Part shown: positions 32,584 through 43,779 of the stretch, one piece after another | Numbering within the stretch: position 1 is the stretch's first letter | Layout of the letters: each line of letters opens with the position of its first letter | From: Sepiola atlantica | Lineage: Eukaryota; Mollusca; Cephalopoda; Sepiida; Sepiolidae | DNA: 64,000 nt | Direction: 5' to 3' | Assembly: GCA_963556195.1 (NCBI GenBank) | Contig: OY744525.1 | Coordinates: forward strand, 22,991,218 to 23,055,217 | Made by a program: the position numbers and the translations under genes | Notes under the pieces: generated by a model | Told to the model about the DNA's origin: nothing | Databases searched by the model: none | The model's input: the letters and a program-made list of their open reading frames with translations, nothing else

Positions 32584-34965
32584 ATATATGACATCTGGAG
32601 CTGTTTGAAGCTTCATGCTAAATGCTGAACTCTTCTTTCCATTACCCGATTTGTCTTCCTGGTAAATTCCATGTTTGCATTTTTTTCCGTGTGTACCTTT
32701 GACAGAGTCGGTATTCACAGTCCGAGCATTGAATCCACCGGTGCCAATAAGATGTCTCTGCTCGCACACTTTCATGGAAATCTTTCCGCTGCTCTTGTTA
32801 TGTTTCCGGTCTTTGTGCCGAATGATGCATATTGACACGGCAGCTGTGATTGGGACGGACACGGTCACAGCCACCAGCACCATAACGATCATCACATACT
32901 GATGGATCTTATCGTCATACCTCCCCTCGTTGGCAGCAGTCAACATTTTTAAGGTCTTGTTGCTAACCGTCAACGATATAAGTATGGTTGTATTTGCAGA
33001 CAACATAGGTGTGCCGCTGTCTTTGACGATAAAGCGCAGCTCGTAGGACCCGGCGTCATATTTGGTGACAACACGACTGAAGGACAACAGACCAGTGTAA
33101 TGGTTGATGGTGAACAATAGCTTGTCATTTCCGGCAGCTAGCTCATATTTCAGAAAAGCGTTCTCTCGACTGTCACTGTCAGAGGCCTTTATAGTTGTTA
33201 TGTTGTTCGTTTGGTTTGGGTAGTAGAGGAATTTAAGAATGAAAGGGCTGATGCTTGGATAAGTGAAGTATGGTGCATTGTCGTTTAAATCTTGGACGTT
33301 AATTGTGACATCTACGGTATTATTAAGAGAAGGGGTTCCACTATCTTTTACAAAAACCTGAAATTTATAACTACCCTGAAATTCATGATCTAAGGAAACA
33401 ATGGTGGTTATTAAACCACTGTCTGAAATTTGAAATGGAAGGAATTGCTTTTCGTCGGCCAACAGGGAATAGGTCAGCTTACCGCCAAGTCCTAAGTCCG
33501 GGTCCGTGGCATTGATATACCCTACGGGGAAATTTGATTTTTGGTTCTCAAAGATCCAGAATTTAAACGAGTTCTTCGGAAACCTTGGCTGCACATCATT
33601 GACATCAATCACCTTGATTGAGAATTTGCTTTCAGTATGTAAAGGAGGCGACCCTTTATCCTGACATGTCATAGTTATGTCATAATAGTCATTCTTCTCC
33701 CTGTCGACTGGATTTTTCACTATCAGTTTGTATTTCTTTGGACCTAGACTCTGGAGCAAGAAATTATCGTGTTGAAGCACACAGCTGACCTCCCCGTTCC
33801 GGCCGACATCATTATCAATTATTTTTACATAAGCAATGAAACTGCCGACTGCTATGTTTTCGGATATGGTGGCTGTGTTTCCTGTTGGGGCCAAAACAAA
33901 GTTTACGTCAATCGTCGGCGCATTGTTCTGCTGATTGATAACCTTAACTAAAACAATTGCCAGCGAACTAAGTGGAGGGTTGCCTCCATCGGTGGCTTTC
34001 ACATATAAGCGATAATGAAATCTTTGGATCACGGTGAACCTCTTGTGAAGGAATATCTTCCCAGTTGCTTCGTTCAGTCTAAAGTGCGCTCGTGCGATAT
34101 CCGAAGTCTGTGAACTGAAATGGTATGAAATCTTGCTGAATGTCTTTGAGTCACTGTCTCGCGCAGATAAAACAATTACAGGGTTCGTATCACTTGGCTC
34201 GTTCTTAATAGATGCATTATAGATCTGGTGAGAGAAAATGGGCGGGTTGTCGTTTAAATCGGTGACGGAGATGTGCACATCTAAGACACTTTGCTTCGAT
34301 GGAGACCGGCCATCTTTGGCAATCACTTGAATATCATAAGAATCCTTCACTTCTCTGTCCAACATTTCCGTTAAGACGATATTAAGCTCGTAAGACCCAT
34401 CTAGATGTTTCCAGATCTTCAGATGAAACGGTTCGTTTTTATTCATCTTCAACTGGTATGTAATCTCAGAGTTCTGAACACTGATGTCCCTATCGGTAGC
34501 ATGTGGGATCAATCTTTTGGCACCTCTCGGAGACTCTTCGGAAAATTCAATTTTTACTTCTCTTTTTGGAAATTCTGGTTTGTGATCGTTCACATCCTGG
34601 ATAACGATCTTAACTTCAAGAATCTTTATGAAAGATTCCTCTCGTCGGATCGCGACGTCCAATGTTCGGAAACATTCCTGGTTGCGCTTGCACATCGATT
34701 CGATATCTAGAGTCTGGGATGTGAAGAGTTTTCCCGACTTCTTGGAAATATGGAACAGCGTCCTGCCACCCTTTTCACTCTGGTGCATCTTGTTGAATGT
34801 GATCAGGTTGTAGTCTTCGGGCTGGATGCTATCCATCACGTGTGAATCTACTGCAATGTCCCCGACGTATGTGCCGGGACTCTTTCCCTCCTCCACGTAA
34901 TAGGTGAGGTCTGCGCAGAGGCAGATTTGCAGGACAGACAGCAGCCCACACAGATGGAACAACAT
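32581..34965 (-). CDS. Protocadherin, large first coding exon (six cadherin repeats, TM, cytoplasmic start)
   Basis: Encodes a type I membrane cell-adhesion protein of the clustered-protocadherin type, expected at neuronal cell contacts. The first in-frame ATG is at 34965; a GTG lies three codons upstream and an in-frame TGA further upstream. Residues 1-18 form a signal peptide (MLFHLCGLLSVLQICLCA) followed by DLTYYVEEG. Six cadherin repeats follow at about 19-130, 131-240, 241-350, 351-455, 456-560 and 561-670. They are marked by DVNDHKPEF, DLNDNPPIF, NQQNNAP, DVNDVQPRF and DLNDNAPYF. The transmembrane helix is about 690-715 (YVMIVMVLVAVTVSVPITAA), then a basic tail, RHKDRKHNKSS. The exon appears to end at Q795, where CAG|GTAAAT is a strong donor. 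The open frame runs on to a stop at 32419, but those 54 residues read into the tandem repeat and are probably intron. Further cytoplasmic exons would lie below the array or outside the window. Certain as a protocadherin; which paralogue cannot be said. Confidence 0.95.
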
Positions 34966-35236
34966 TCTTCCCACTTCAAGATCGGGTGCCGGGAGTAAGC
35001 ATCAAATTTGGCCAAATGGGTGGGCAATTACCAAATTATCTGGATGGGAAGAAAAAAGAAGAAAAAATGGTAAAACGTTTATTCGATGAACGAACAAATA
35101 TATCAAATATTATATTTAATATTATATTAAATATTATATTTAATATTATATTAAGTATCGTTAAAAACATTGTGTCTAAAGAGTATTTTATATTACAATT
35201 TATTTATGTATTTTGTCGCTTTAGGCATCTCATCTC
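34966..35236 (-). other. Region immediately upstream of the protocadherin start
   Basis: AT-rich non-coding DNA containing short ATTATATTTAATATT iterations (35100-35160). It would hold the 5' UTR and proximal promoter if transcription starts nearby. I see no convincing TATA/Inr pair or upstream exon in it. Confidence 0.4.
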
Positions 35237-35543
35237 TGGTTTTAATCAATAATCTAGTTTTAATCGATAATTTGTATTAATCGATAATCCTGTTTTAATT
35301 GATAATCCTGTTTTAATTGATAATCTTGTTTTAATCGATAATTTGGTTTTAATCGATAATTTGGTTTTAATCAATAATTTGATTTTAATCAATAATTTGA
35401 TTTTAATCAATAATATGGTTTTTAATCAGTAATCTGGTATTAATCGATAATTTGGTTTAAATCAATAATCTTGTTTTAATCGATAATTTGTATTAATCGA
35501 TAATCTAGTTATAATCAGTAATCTGTTTTTTTATCAATAATCT
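35237..35543. repeat. 18-19-bp minisatellite upstream of the protocadherin exon
   Basis: About 17 diverged copies of TTTTAATCGATAATTTGG, varying in TCGAT/TCAAT and in the last bases. It lies about 0.27 kb 5' of the protocadherin start codon. No function can be read from it. Confidence 0.9.
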
Positions 35544-35814
35544 TATGTCATCTTAAAAAAACATTCTCACAGAATATCTTTTATTATACTAAAGCTTAGT
35601 TAATCAGCATTTGTTTCCGTAATATGTTTTTCTTATATTTTTTAATCACAAAAAAATGCATGTTAAAATATTGCTTGGTTTCGGGATTTTGTTATGGTTG
35701 AAATAATCCATTTTAATTGTTCTAATTAGCAGCAATTTACAATTAGTTAATCAATTGATTTATCTTATACTAACTTTCTATTCATAACTCTCAGCCTCTC
35801 TCACTGCATGTTAT

Positions 35815-36161
35815 TTGAACCCCCGGCTCTTATTTCATACGGTAGCTATCACTCTATTTTAAGTCTTTCTCACTCTCTTTTTATTAACAGTCGAAGGGGA
35901 TAAAGAAATAGAAGAATAAAAAGATTAGAATAGTTCATTATAAACAAAAGGTTATAGAACCACAAGCAGTAATATTATTTAACTCTTAGTTAGAGAGGAA
36001 AAGAGATAAGCAAAAGAGAGCGAAAGCAGAAAGGCTCATTTTGGATTTTGACTTTTTATTTTTTTTAATATTCAACTGGCTTCGAAAACTCAATTTTTCC
36101 TAATTTAAACAGTTTAACCCGAGCTTAATAAGTGATCCAACGGATCACATTTTTTTTCTAG
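35815..36161 (+). mobile_element. Helitron-type element, 3' part
   Basis: The segment ends with a hairpin, GTGATCC-aacg-GGATCAC type stem, then a T-run and CTAG followed by T. This is the terminal layout of Helitrons. It is repeated at 53862-54655 with the same ending. The 5' terminus is not clear in this copy. Confidence 0.55.
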
Positions 36162-36349
36162 TATAATATGACAATACAGATCCAATCTTGATCCTATATG
36201 AAGAAGAACACCGAAGAAGAGGCTATAATACATGTAAAGTACAACATACGAAACGTTATGAACATGACAACAACCGAACCGAGTCAGTAGTTTGAAACAT
36301 AAATAATGTCCACCTTCGCCTTTCCTATAGTCTGGCTGAATGTGACTTA

Positions 36350-36594
36350 CACTATAAATGACCAGACGACCAGCTCTCTTCATTCGTATCTGTCGTCTAA
36401 CTTCCTCACAATACCGCTTTACTTCCGGCCTATCTATTTCGATATTGGTTGCCTGTCTCTCGTTCTCCCTTCTTTTAGGATGGTCTTGGCGATATCTTTT
36501 TCTGCACTTCCTCGTTGGTGACATGATCTCTGTTGGAGATGCAGAGGTGTCTATGAAAGCAAGGCGTCTCTGCAGCCTGTACCCATCTCTCTAG
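36350..36594 (-). CDS. Possible orphan exon, unrecognised
   Basis: An 81-codon open frame on the minus strand lies between CCTAG (acceptor-like) at 36595 and AGT|GTAAGT (strong donor) at 36349. It encodes a very basic peptide (MSPTRKCRKRYRQ, EVRRQIRMKRAGR). There is no pyrimidine tract of note before the acceptor. It has the same strand as the protocadherin and lies 1.4 kb upstream, so it could be an exon of another gene or chance. No family is recognised. Confidence 0.2.
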
Positions 36595-36686
36595 GTCTGC
36601 TGTCAGTGTTCACAGACATAATACATAATGTAAATAACAATATGTCATAATATAAAAAATATCATCAATCAATCTTAAAAGTAGTT

Positions 36687-36710
36687 TTCAGACAGACAGA
36701 CAGACAGACA
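36687..36710. repeat. (GACA)n microsatellite
   Basis: Short run of CAGACAGACAGACAGACAGA. Confidence 0.9.
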
Positions 36711-36914
36711 CACGTCTCTCATATTATAAATCTATATCCAAAGATTATATGGATTGTCTGTTTATTGTTGGTTGAAAAAGTCACGTATTAGATATAGGAA
36801 TGTATTTCTGCTTTTATTACTCAGTGAAATAAAATTGAAAATATTAAGTAAGCCGAAGTGCTGAGATACAGGGTAACCCCCATCTCCCCCCCCCAAAAAA
36901 AAAACCCCACTGCC

Positions 36915-37345
36915 ACCAATGAAATTGTTGATGAAATTCACAATCCTTTCTGCAATCCAACCATATGTGATACAAATATACTTCAGTCTATGATTGACTT
37001 GTCCACCAAGTTCCAGTCTTGAATGTTCAACAGTCTTTGTTGGTGTGGGGAAACCTGTGGATTGTATTGGGTAACTTCCAAAAAATACAATCCGTGGAAT
37101 CGTAAATAAAATTCATAATCTTTTCTGAAATCCAACCATATGTGATACAAATATACTTCAGTCTATGATTGACTTGTCCACCAAGTTCCAGTTTCGAATG
37201 TCCAACAGTCTTTGTTGGTGTGGGGAAACCTGTGTATTGTATCGGGTAACTTCCAAAGATTTCCACCAATGGAATCGTAAATAAAATTCACAATCTTTTC
37301 TGCAATCCAACCATATTTGGTACGAATAAACTTCAATCTATATTT
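36915..37345. repeat. 175-bp tandem repeat, about 2.4 copies
   Basis: The CCATATG landmark recurs at 36961, 37136 and 37311, exactly 175 bp apart. Units share TTCCAGT-TCGAATG and TTTGTTGGTGTGGGGAAACC. No coding capacity beyond chance frames. Confidence 0.9.
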
Positions 37346-37914
37346 GACTTGGTCTACATAGACCATAGTGTATGCTGCCCTAACCCTAACCCTTTGTCCA
37401 GGTGGCACCAAACATACCCTTAAAAAAGAAGACCGAAAGAATAATAAAAAATGAATAAATAAAAACAATTTATCGGCCTCCAACGTCCATTTGCAGTCTT
37501 TCTTCCCCTGCCCCCTAAAAAAACAGAAAGAAAAACAACAATTAAAAACGCTGCTCTCTTTTGGGCAATCAAGAAAAACGATACAATAAAATGTTCGCAA
37601 AAAAAAAGTTTGTTCTCCTCGCCGAGTGTTCGGGTAGCTACGTACGTCACGATTCGGAAAATCTGCGAAAATTCTTAGATGACTATTTCTTCACAAGCAC
37701 CCGATTTTGTCTTCTGTGTGATTTCATCATTTTCTATCGTTTCGTTATCAAACTACAGTCTGGAATTCTATTCCCTTTTACATATAAACATAAATTCTAA
37801 GTTTCTGGTCCAACTTTAATAAACGTTTCCATCCTAATAAGAAGTGTTTCACCCTTTCTCTGTTTCTTTTTTAATATTTGAATAGATTTTTTTTTCTGTT
37901 GCCGATACCTTTCT
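37346..37914. other. Unassigned interval
   Basis: AT-rich sequence with overlapping short frames on both strands and two CCCTAA units at 37379. Nothing recognisable as a gene. Confidence 0.4.
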
Positions 37915-38480
37915 CGATACATCCGCAAATTCTGCCATTACTAACCAACAGAGTGTTACCACTGTCGGCCAAGGGAAGAGTCTATCAAGCATATCTATAC
38001 AGTGTGATGATGTATGGAAGTGAAACTTGGCCAATGAGGGTTGAGGTCATGCGTTGCATGAAAAGAAATGATATGAGAATGATACGATGGATGTGTAATG
38101 TGAGTCTTAAAGAGAGACTTAGTTCTGATGACCTCAGAGGAAGATTAAATCTGAACAGTATAGGGAGATGTGTGCAGAAGAGTAGACATCGATGATATGG
38201 TCACATTGAAAGTATGGATGAGAGTTCTTGGGTTAGTAGATGTAGAACAGTTGAAGTAGCAGGATCAGTTGGCAGGGGAATGCCAAGAAAAACATTGGAG
38301 GAAGTGATTACAATTGATCTGCTGGAAAGAGGGATAAATGAAGACTTGGTCCGAGATAGGTTACTTTTGAAGTCATTTTTTTTAAAAGCCGTCCAATGCA
38401 TGCTAGCATGTAAAACGGGCATTAAACCGAATATGATGATGATGATGAATGATATGATGATGATGAATGATATGATGATG
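37915..38480 (+). pseudogene. RTE-like non-LTR retrotransposon, C-terminus and (ATG)n tail
   Basis: The frame encodes GRVYQAYLYSVMMYGSETW, then MIRWMCNVSLKERLSSDDLR, then a YGHIESMDESSWVSRCRTVE region and GRGMPRKTLEEV. These are the hallmarks of the post-RT C-terminal region of RTE-clade LINEs. The frame is continuous except for one in-frame TGA at 38193-38195, where the family has Trp (RWYGH-type). It ends in a degenerate ATGATG microsatellite, as RTE elements commonly do. The reverse transcriptase itself is missing, so the copy is 5'-truncated and dead. Confidence 0.85.
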
Positions 38481-38654
38481 TCAGAGTAGAAGTAATTCGA
38501 CAGATTTGACCTACTTTAGGGTTAGATTTCAAAAACTACATTTTTATTGTTACTAAGTGAGGATGACAAGCCATATACTAACAGTGTGTTTCATTAACCT
38601 TTCAGCAAAATGTATTTTCTCTTTTGTGTATTTTTCCAGTTCATCTTTTAGTTT

Positions 38655-39262
38655 TCTGAGAGAGAAAAGAGTCAGCGATTGCCATGGCTAATAGCACTCT
38701 ACCTGAGAGTCCAACATTCAAACTCCTTGGTCTAACATTCAAGTCTGCTGCAAATAAGGTGGGCTCCCTCTACCGGGCTAGAAAACCTTTCAGTATCCTA
38801 TATCTCTATAAAGCCACCATTCGCTAATGCATGGAATATTGTTGCCATGTCTTGGCTGGTGCACTAACCACTAGCCTCTCCCTCTTTGACAGGGTGCAGA
38901 AAAGAGTCTACCATGTTCCAGTGCTGCAATGTTGCATCCCTGTACTTGTTTTACACAGTATGCGCTCCGATGATCTTGCTACACTTCTACTCCCTCAATG
39001 TAATTACCCCGACCAACCACGACAATCAGCAAAATCCCACCCCTTCACTGTAGAGATCCTCAGATACCAGAAAACTTTCTACTCTAATAGCTTCTTTGCT
39101 CGGACCGCTTGCCTTTGGAATTCCCTCCTTGCTCTCTGTTTTACCGACTTTATCAACATGAATACATTTAAATGTAATGTGAACAAACATCTTGCTGCAC
39201 AACTTCTGACTTAGGATGCCCTATAAATCTGGCCTCTAATCACAGTAGCCCCCTTACGTCTC
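38655..39262 (+). pseudogene. Jockey/CR1-like LINE, C-terminal third
   Basis: The plus strand encodes MANSTLPESPTFKLLGLTF, then after a deletion SAANKVGSLYRARKPFSIL and MEYCCHVLAGALTTSLSLFD. The block ends with SAKSHPFTVEILRYQKTFYS and SFFARTACLWNSLLALCF. Frameshifts and a deleted segment show it is dead. It ends with the family's 3' UTR (CCCCTTACGTCTCAGTGGCA). Confidence 0.88.
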
Positions 39263-39383
39263 AGTGGCAATAGAACTTGTTTGAATTCAAGTGAAAAAAA
39301 TAAGATTTTTAAATGTCACACACTTTTTTAAAACTCATCTATTTTATTATCGATACCCCAGGTAACACCTGGTATCTATGTTA

Positions 39384-39387
<4 letters not shown>

Positions 39388-39424
<37 letters not shown>
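39388..39424. repeat. (TA)n microsatellite
   Basis: Uninterrupted TA run abutting a palindromic element. Confidence 0.95.
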
Positions 39425-39427
<3 letters not shown>

Positions 39428-39449
39428 AACAAATTTTTTGTGGTACAGA

Positions 39450-40080
39450 ATTTTATAATAGCTTTAAATATGATGAACGGAGTCATAGCGAGTCGAGGCA
39501 CTATCACAAGAAAAAAGAGAGATGAACTATTAAATAATATATTTAATCGTCGACTTTTAAAAAGAATAAAAAGATCGACTAAAATGAACAAAATAAAAAC
39601 TAATTCCCAAGGTACTTTTCGGCCGACACATTGTCAAGAGAAACGTCGGCGAATATCGCTTAAAAACGTGAAAAGAGTAACGTGGGGAGAGAAAAAAAAA
39701 AGGGAGATTGAATCATGCCATTAAACCGAAAAGGAATAAGTCGATATAATAGCCAAAGTTTAAAAAACATTTTTTTTTTTTAGAAATCTCTAAATAAATC
39801 CAATGGTGTGATTCAATCTCACTTCTTTTTTTTTTTTTTCTTCCCACGTTACTATTTCCCCCGTTTTTAAGCGATATTCGCCGACGTTTCTCCTGACAAT
39901 GTGTCGGCCGAAAGGTACCTTGAGAATTAGTTTTTATTTTGTTCATTTTAGTCGATCTTTTTATTATTTTTAAAAGTCTTTAATCGACGATTAAATATAT
40001 TATTTAATATTTCATCTCTTTTATTTTTTTGTGATAGTGCCTCGACTTGCTATGACTCCATTCATCATATTTAAAACATA
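39450..40080. mobile_element. Large palindromic element, ~265-bp arms, between TA runs
   Basis: Left arm about 39450-39722, right arm about 39806-40080. Matching landmarks are GAGTCGAGGCACTATCAC / GTGATAGTGCCTCGACTTGC, CTTTTCGGCCGACACATTGT / ACAATGTGTCGGCCGAAAGG, and AACGTCGGCGAATATCGCTT / AAGCGATATTCGCCGACGTT. Both arms translate to MNKIKTNSQGTFRPTHCQEK because of the symmetry; this is not evidence of a gene. Confidence 0.9.
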
Positions 40081-40081
40081 A

Positions 40082-40125
40082 ATATATATATATATAGATA
40101 GATAGATAGATAGATAGATAGACGA
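40082..40125. repeat. (TA)n(GATA)n microsatellite
   Basis: TA run then six GATA units. Confidence 0.95.
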
Positions 40126-40246
40126 AGAGTGATAAACATGCACGAATGTCCATCTATCTTTATAATTGCTCTATATCGTATATTGAGCTTTTACCATTTC
40201 ACTATAGGTTCTTTCTACTAAAAGTTTACTTTTAGTATCTTACTTA

Positions 40247-40279
<33 letters not shown>

Positions 40280-40329
40280 ATAAGTACATAATTATAATAT
40301 GAAAACTTTATTAGTTAAATACTTATACA

Positions 40330-40445
40330 TTCCCTCCCACTACTGGGAGAGTTTCAGAATTCACCGGTAGGAGTGCATCAGGCGAAAGCTTTGGAGAGTG
40401 TATCATTCGCTGGTAGGAGCGCCTCAGGCAAAATTCTGAGAATAG
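40330..40445 (+). repeat. SINE body fragment
   Basis: TTCACCGGTAGGAGTGCATC and CATTCGCTGGTAGGAGCGCC with CTCAGGC are two tandem versions of the CCCCGGTAGGGGCGCCTCAG module of the U2-headed SINE. Confidence 0.5.
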
Positions 40446-41554
40446 TAATCAAGATAATCCAAATAAATTAAGTATTGAAAAAAAAATGACATTTCTCACA
40501 ATATTTCAAATTATCCGCGAGGCTTCAGCTGCCGACCCTTTACTCAAGGCCGTGTTGCATAATCACCATACAAAATGTACTGGGGTATATAAAAACGAAT
40601 AAGTTTAACGATGTTTTAGCGTCAATCATCATTGTCTGAGGTTGATGGGTGTATTCATTCTTGAGAACGTGTCATTGTTCAATTAAAACTGAAACAATAT
40701 CTATTTAAAACATACCCGGTGAACCGAGTGCAAGAGAAATACAAACAATTGCACTTAAAGGGACGGTTAGAATCTTTAAATGATCTCTAGGCTGGAGTGT
40801 CTGAAATAGCTGGTGAATGTCTGGCATCCGGTAGGATGCCCCATCTCCAGCAAAAACGGAAAGATAAGAAGAAAAAAAATGAAAGCATTAGCGCGTGTGT
40901 CTACTGGTCAAACATAGACACACTATTAGAAGATCTGAGCTATAATGGTTCAAAGAAAAGAAAAACTTTTTTCTCAGCATCATTTCAAACTCGGGAATTT
41001 ATATGGAAGTTTGATCTGAATCTTCCATTTAATCCACGAGAGTAGATTGTTCAGAGTTCGTCAACCATGATCGGGTAGAAGTGTTAACTAAGTGAATGTT
41101 TAATTTATTCTTCGGCACCTTTAGTGAGAATTGGACCTTCAAAAGACTGTCACTTAGAACTGATTGGTACTCAACGCTTTTATCTGTTGCGCCGTGTGTT
41201 CAACATAAAGGTTACATCGGCCGAAACGTGAAAAATAACAATTAAAGTGAGAACAGTTGTTCCAATAATCCAAATAATACAAATTATCAATTTTCATCTA
41301 AAAAAAATTTTCTAAACTTGATTTATTTGTTCGAAAAAAATGTAACATTTCTGCCATTTTTGATGGAACAATTCCTCTAATGCAAATTATAAATCACTGC
41401 ACCCTTAGGATTGTTTGTAGCAAATTAAGATGAGATTCAAAATCTGGCGGAATAAGAGTATTATCATTATTTGAAATAAATAACAACATATGCTTTTGCA
41501 TGATGCAAGTATGCGCTTTTATTGTGTTGTCCATTATTAACACATGGTTTAGAG
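40446..41554. other. Mostly unassigned; SINE/hammerhead relic at 41160-41290
   Basis: At 41205-41235, GGTTACATCGGCCGAAACGTG matches the 3' half of the SINE hammerhead motif. An 82-codon frame at 40797-41045 covers SINE sequence shared with 25.7 kb and is not a gene. Confidence 0.4.
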
Positions 41555-41874
41555 CAGTGGTTCTCAACCCTTTTTGAGCCCCTGAACCCTTTCATTATGA
41601 ATCAGAATGATATTTCCCCCCTTTCAAAAAATGTCTGACTCAAAAATGCGCATTCATATTAACAATAATAACTAATACTAACATAATAGTATTTAATACA
41701 AACGCCAGCGGAGAGAAAATCAAACATGACATTTCAGTAGCGATGGGCAATGGACACTGTGTTTTTTTGTTGCCCTGAATCCAATTTGTGTCTACTAATC
41801 TGTGGTTCCCCCCTCCCCCGAAAGCCCTGAAATTCCCCGCAGGGGGGGATTCCCCCCAGGTTGAGAACCGATGA
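41555..41874. mobile_element. hAT-like non-autonomous element
   Basis: CAGTGGTTCTCAACCC at 41555 and GGTTGAGAACCGATG at the other end form the inverted terminus, with two changes at the right tip. The interior matches 20939-21180 inverted. No target duplication is visible. Confidence 0.7.
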
Positions 41875-41977
41875 ATACTACTGTTCGGGTCCTAATTAAA
41901 AAAGAAATAAAATAAGAGTTTTGAATTTATTGTCCACTTCTTATTGAGTTCAGTCATCATGATGAATAGTCTAATTA

Positions 41978-42484
41978 TCTTCTTCTATTATATAAAGTGC
42001 AGTTGTCTGTTTGTGTGTCTGTTTTAACATCTGCAAAGGGCTCCCGACACATTCGACAGACAACTGTAAAGTTGACGTTTTCTGAATCGCCCAGCTTTCG
42101 GTTGCATAATATCGAAAAATTGGGAAAAAACATTGATTTCTTCATATAGCACGGACCTTAACTGTGTGACAAGGGTCCCTTAATTTGTTCGCCATTCGGT
42201 CGATCGTATGTTCTGGGCATGCGCACATGCAAGACACAGACTAGATTCAAACAGCTTTAAGTGACCTATTTTTCGTCAGTTTTTATACTCTCTTCGATTG
42301 GCGCATTCTGTAAAAGAGCGAGCATAAAGACAGTGCAGCGAGGGAGAGGGCGAGGTGAGGGGGCGATTGCGGAAGACACAGCTTTTGCCCCGGGCAAACG
42401 GAGAAGAGAGAGATTGTTACACTTTTGCCTGCAGGTGGAGGGAGGGAGGGGAAATCCCCGGGCAACGCCGGATACCTTTGCTAG
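41978..42484 (+). mobile_element. Non-autonomous Helitron
   Basis: Begins A|TCTTCTTCTATTATATAAAG and ends with CCCCGGGCAACGCCGGATAC (hairpin) then CTTTGCTAG|T. A 5' TC, 3' hairpin and CTAG between host A and T are the Helitron terminal rules. The interior contains TGCAGTTGTCTGTTTGTGTG, commonly seen at the start of invertebrate Helitrons. No Rep/helicase frame. Confidence 0.7.
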
Positions 42485-42494
42485 TTTTTATATA

Positions 42495-42600
42495 AACCCC
42501 TTTTATCCACTGCGCCATGTGTCCATGCCAGAAGTTACATCATCCGAAACGTTGTGAGAATAGCATCAACGATGAGAACAATAGTCTGAATAATAGAAAT
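42495..42600 (+). repeat. SINE hammerhead relic
   Basis: AGAAGTTACATCATCCGAAACGTTGTGAGAATAGC-type sequence corresponds to the 3' half of the CTGAAGA hammerhead family. Minus-strand ATGGCGCAGTGGATAAA looks like a tRNA A-box. Confidence 0.4.
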
Positions 42601-43735
42601 AATATAAATTATTAATTCTCATCTCAAAATTTCTGAAACTTGATTTATTTGTTCGATAAATGTAACAATTCTCTCCATCATTTTTTGATGGATCGGAAAC
42701 CCGAATTTGTATAATCATGAGTCCGAGTCTCTATTCAAAATCTGTGATAAGTGATACAGAAATTACTGGATCAATTCAGTTTCACATTATTCTATTCATT
42801 GATTAATCTTCCCTTTTTTCTCTTTCAAATTCTGTGCATTATACAATTTCTAAGTTTTTTAATTATTTACTCTCTAGGAGTTATCACACTGGTCATCGTC
42901 AGTGATCACCCACTGCCAACAACCTGTGGTATTCCCTGGAGTTTGAGTGACAACAAGTCTCCTCAGACTTCCAGTATGCTCCACCTCTTTTCGTTGATCA
43001 CCGCTGATGACCTTGCGGTATTGCAACAGCCACCTACCACCGATTTCACGATGATAAGGGCCACTGGTCTCCTCCGGGCCCGGGTGGCAACAAGCCTCCC
43101 CACGGTCCCAGAGCTGTCCGCGCTCTTCCAGTGGAGGTCTGGTTTGCGCTTTCCCTCCTCGACCCTCTGTCCATAATTTTCGTGGTGTCAGCCTATGCTT
43201 GCGCCTCTCTCTCGCGGTTGTATTTTCACCGGTTCTGTTGTCTTGTGCTTCCATGTGTTTGTACTCCATTCGTTGCTTTGTTTGTACTCCATTCGTTTAT
43301 TATTATCATTATTATTCTTCTTCTTATTATTATTATTATTATCATCATCATCATCACAAACCGGATTTAGACATAAACTAACTTTGAAACATTGAGCTCT
43401 GCTGGTTCAAATGTTTATTTTTTATTAAATTTTCCAGCCATGAATGAAACTGATCAAAAATGATTCAATTTTCTTTTTATTCTAAAGTCTAAAGATTTCC
43501 AAATCAACTCTCTTTATTCTATTCTGGTCTTTTGCAAAATAGATTATTTATTTTTTATTTCTTGGGAATAAATTTGAGTCAAACATATGAAGGGATTAAC
43601 TTAAAAAATACACATCTAAATTAGACTTCCTTTCTGTGATTATTTGAAAAGAAAATAGCAATTACTATTTGATAGAGTATGACTTATACATTCAAAATAA
43701 ACAAGAAATTTCACTTACTTTTTCCTATTTCTGTG
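42601..43735. other. Unassigned interval with a GC-rich island
   Basis: 42890-43180 is much richer in G+C than its surroundings and open on both strands (plus 42751-43176, minus 42874-43269). Neither translation resembles a known family. (ATT)n/(ATC)n microsatellite at 43300-43355. Confidence 0.3.
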
Positions 43736-43779
43736 TATATATATATATATATATTTTGCTATCAATATATATATATATA

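Noticed and set aside
34966..34974. GTG nine bases upstream as the protocadherin start
   Set aside because: Animal genes initiate at ATG. The ATG at 34965 gives a textbook signal peptide.
37379..37392. CCCTAA telomere-like units
   Set aside because: Only two and a half units, with no telomeric context.
39425..39946. Two frames sharing MNKIKTNSQGTFRPTHCQEK
   Set aside because: The frames sit on opposite arms of a palindrome. The identity comes from DNA symmetry, and there is no other sign of coding.
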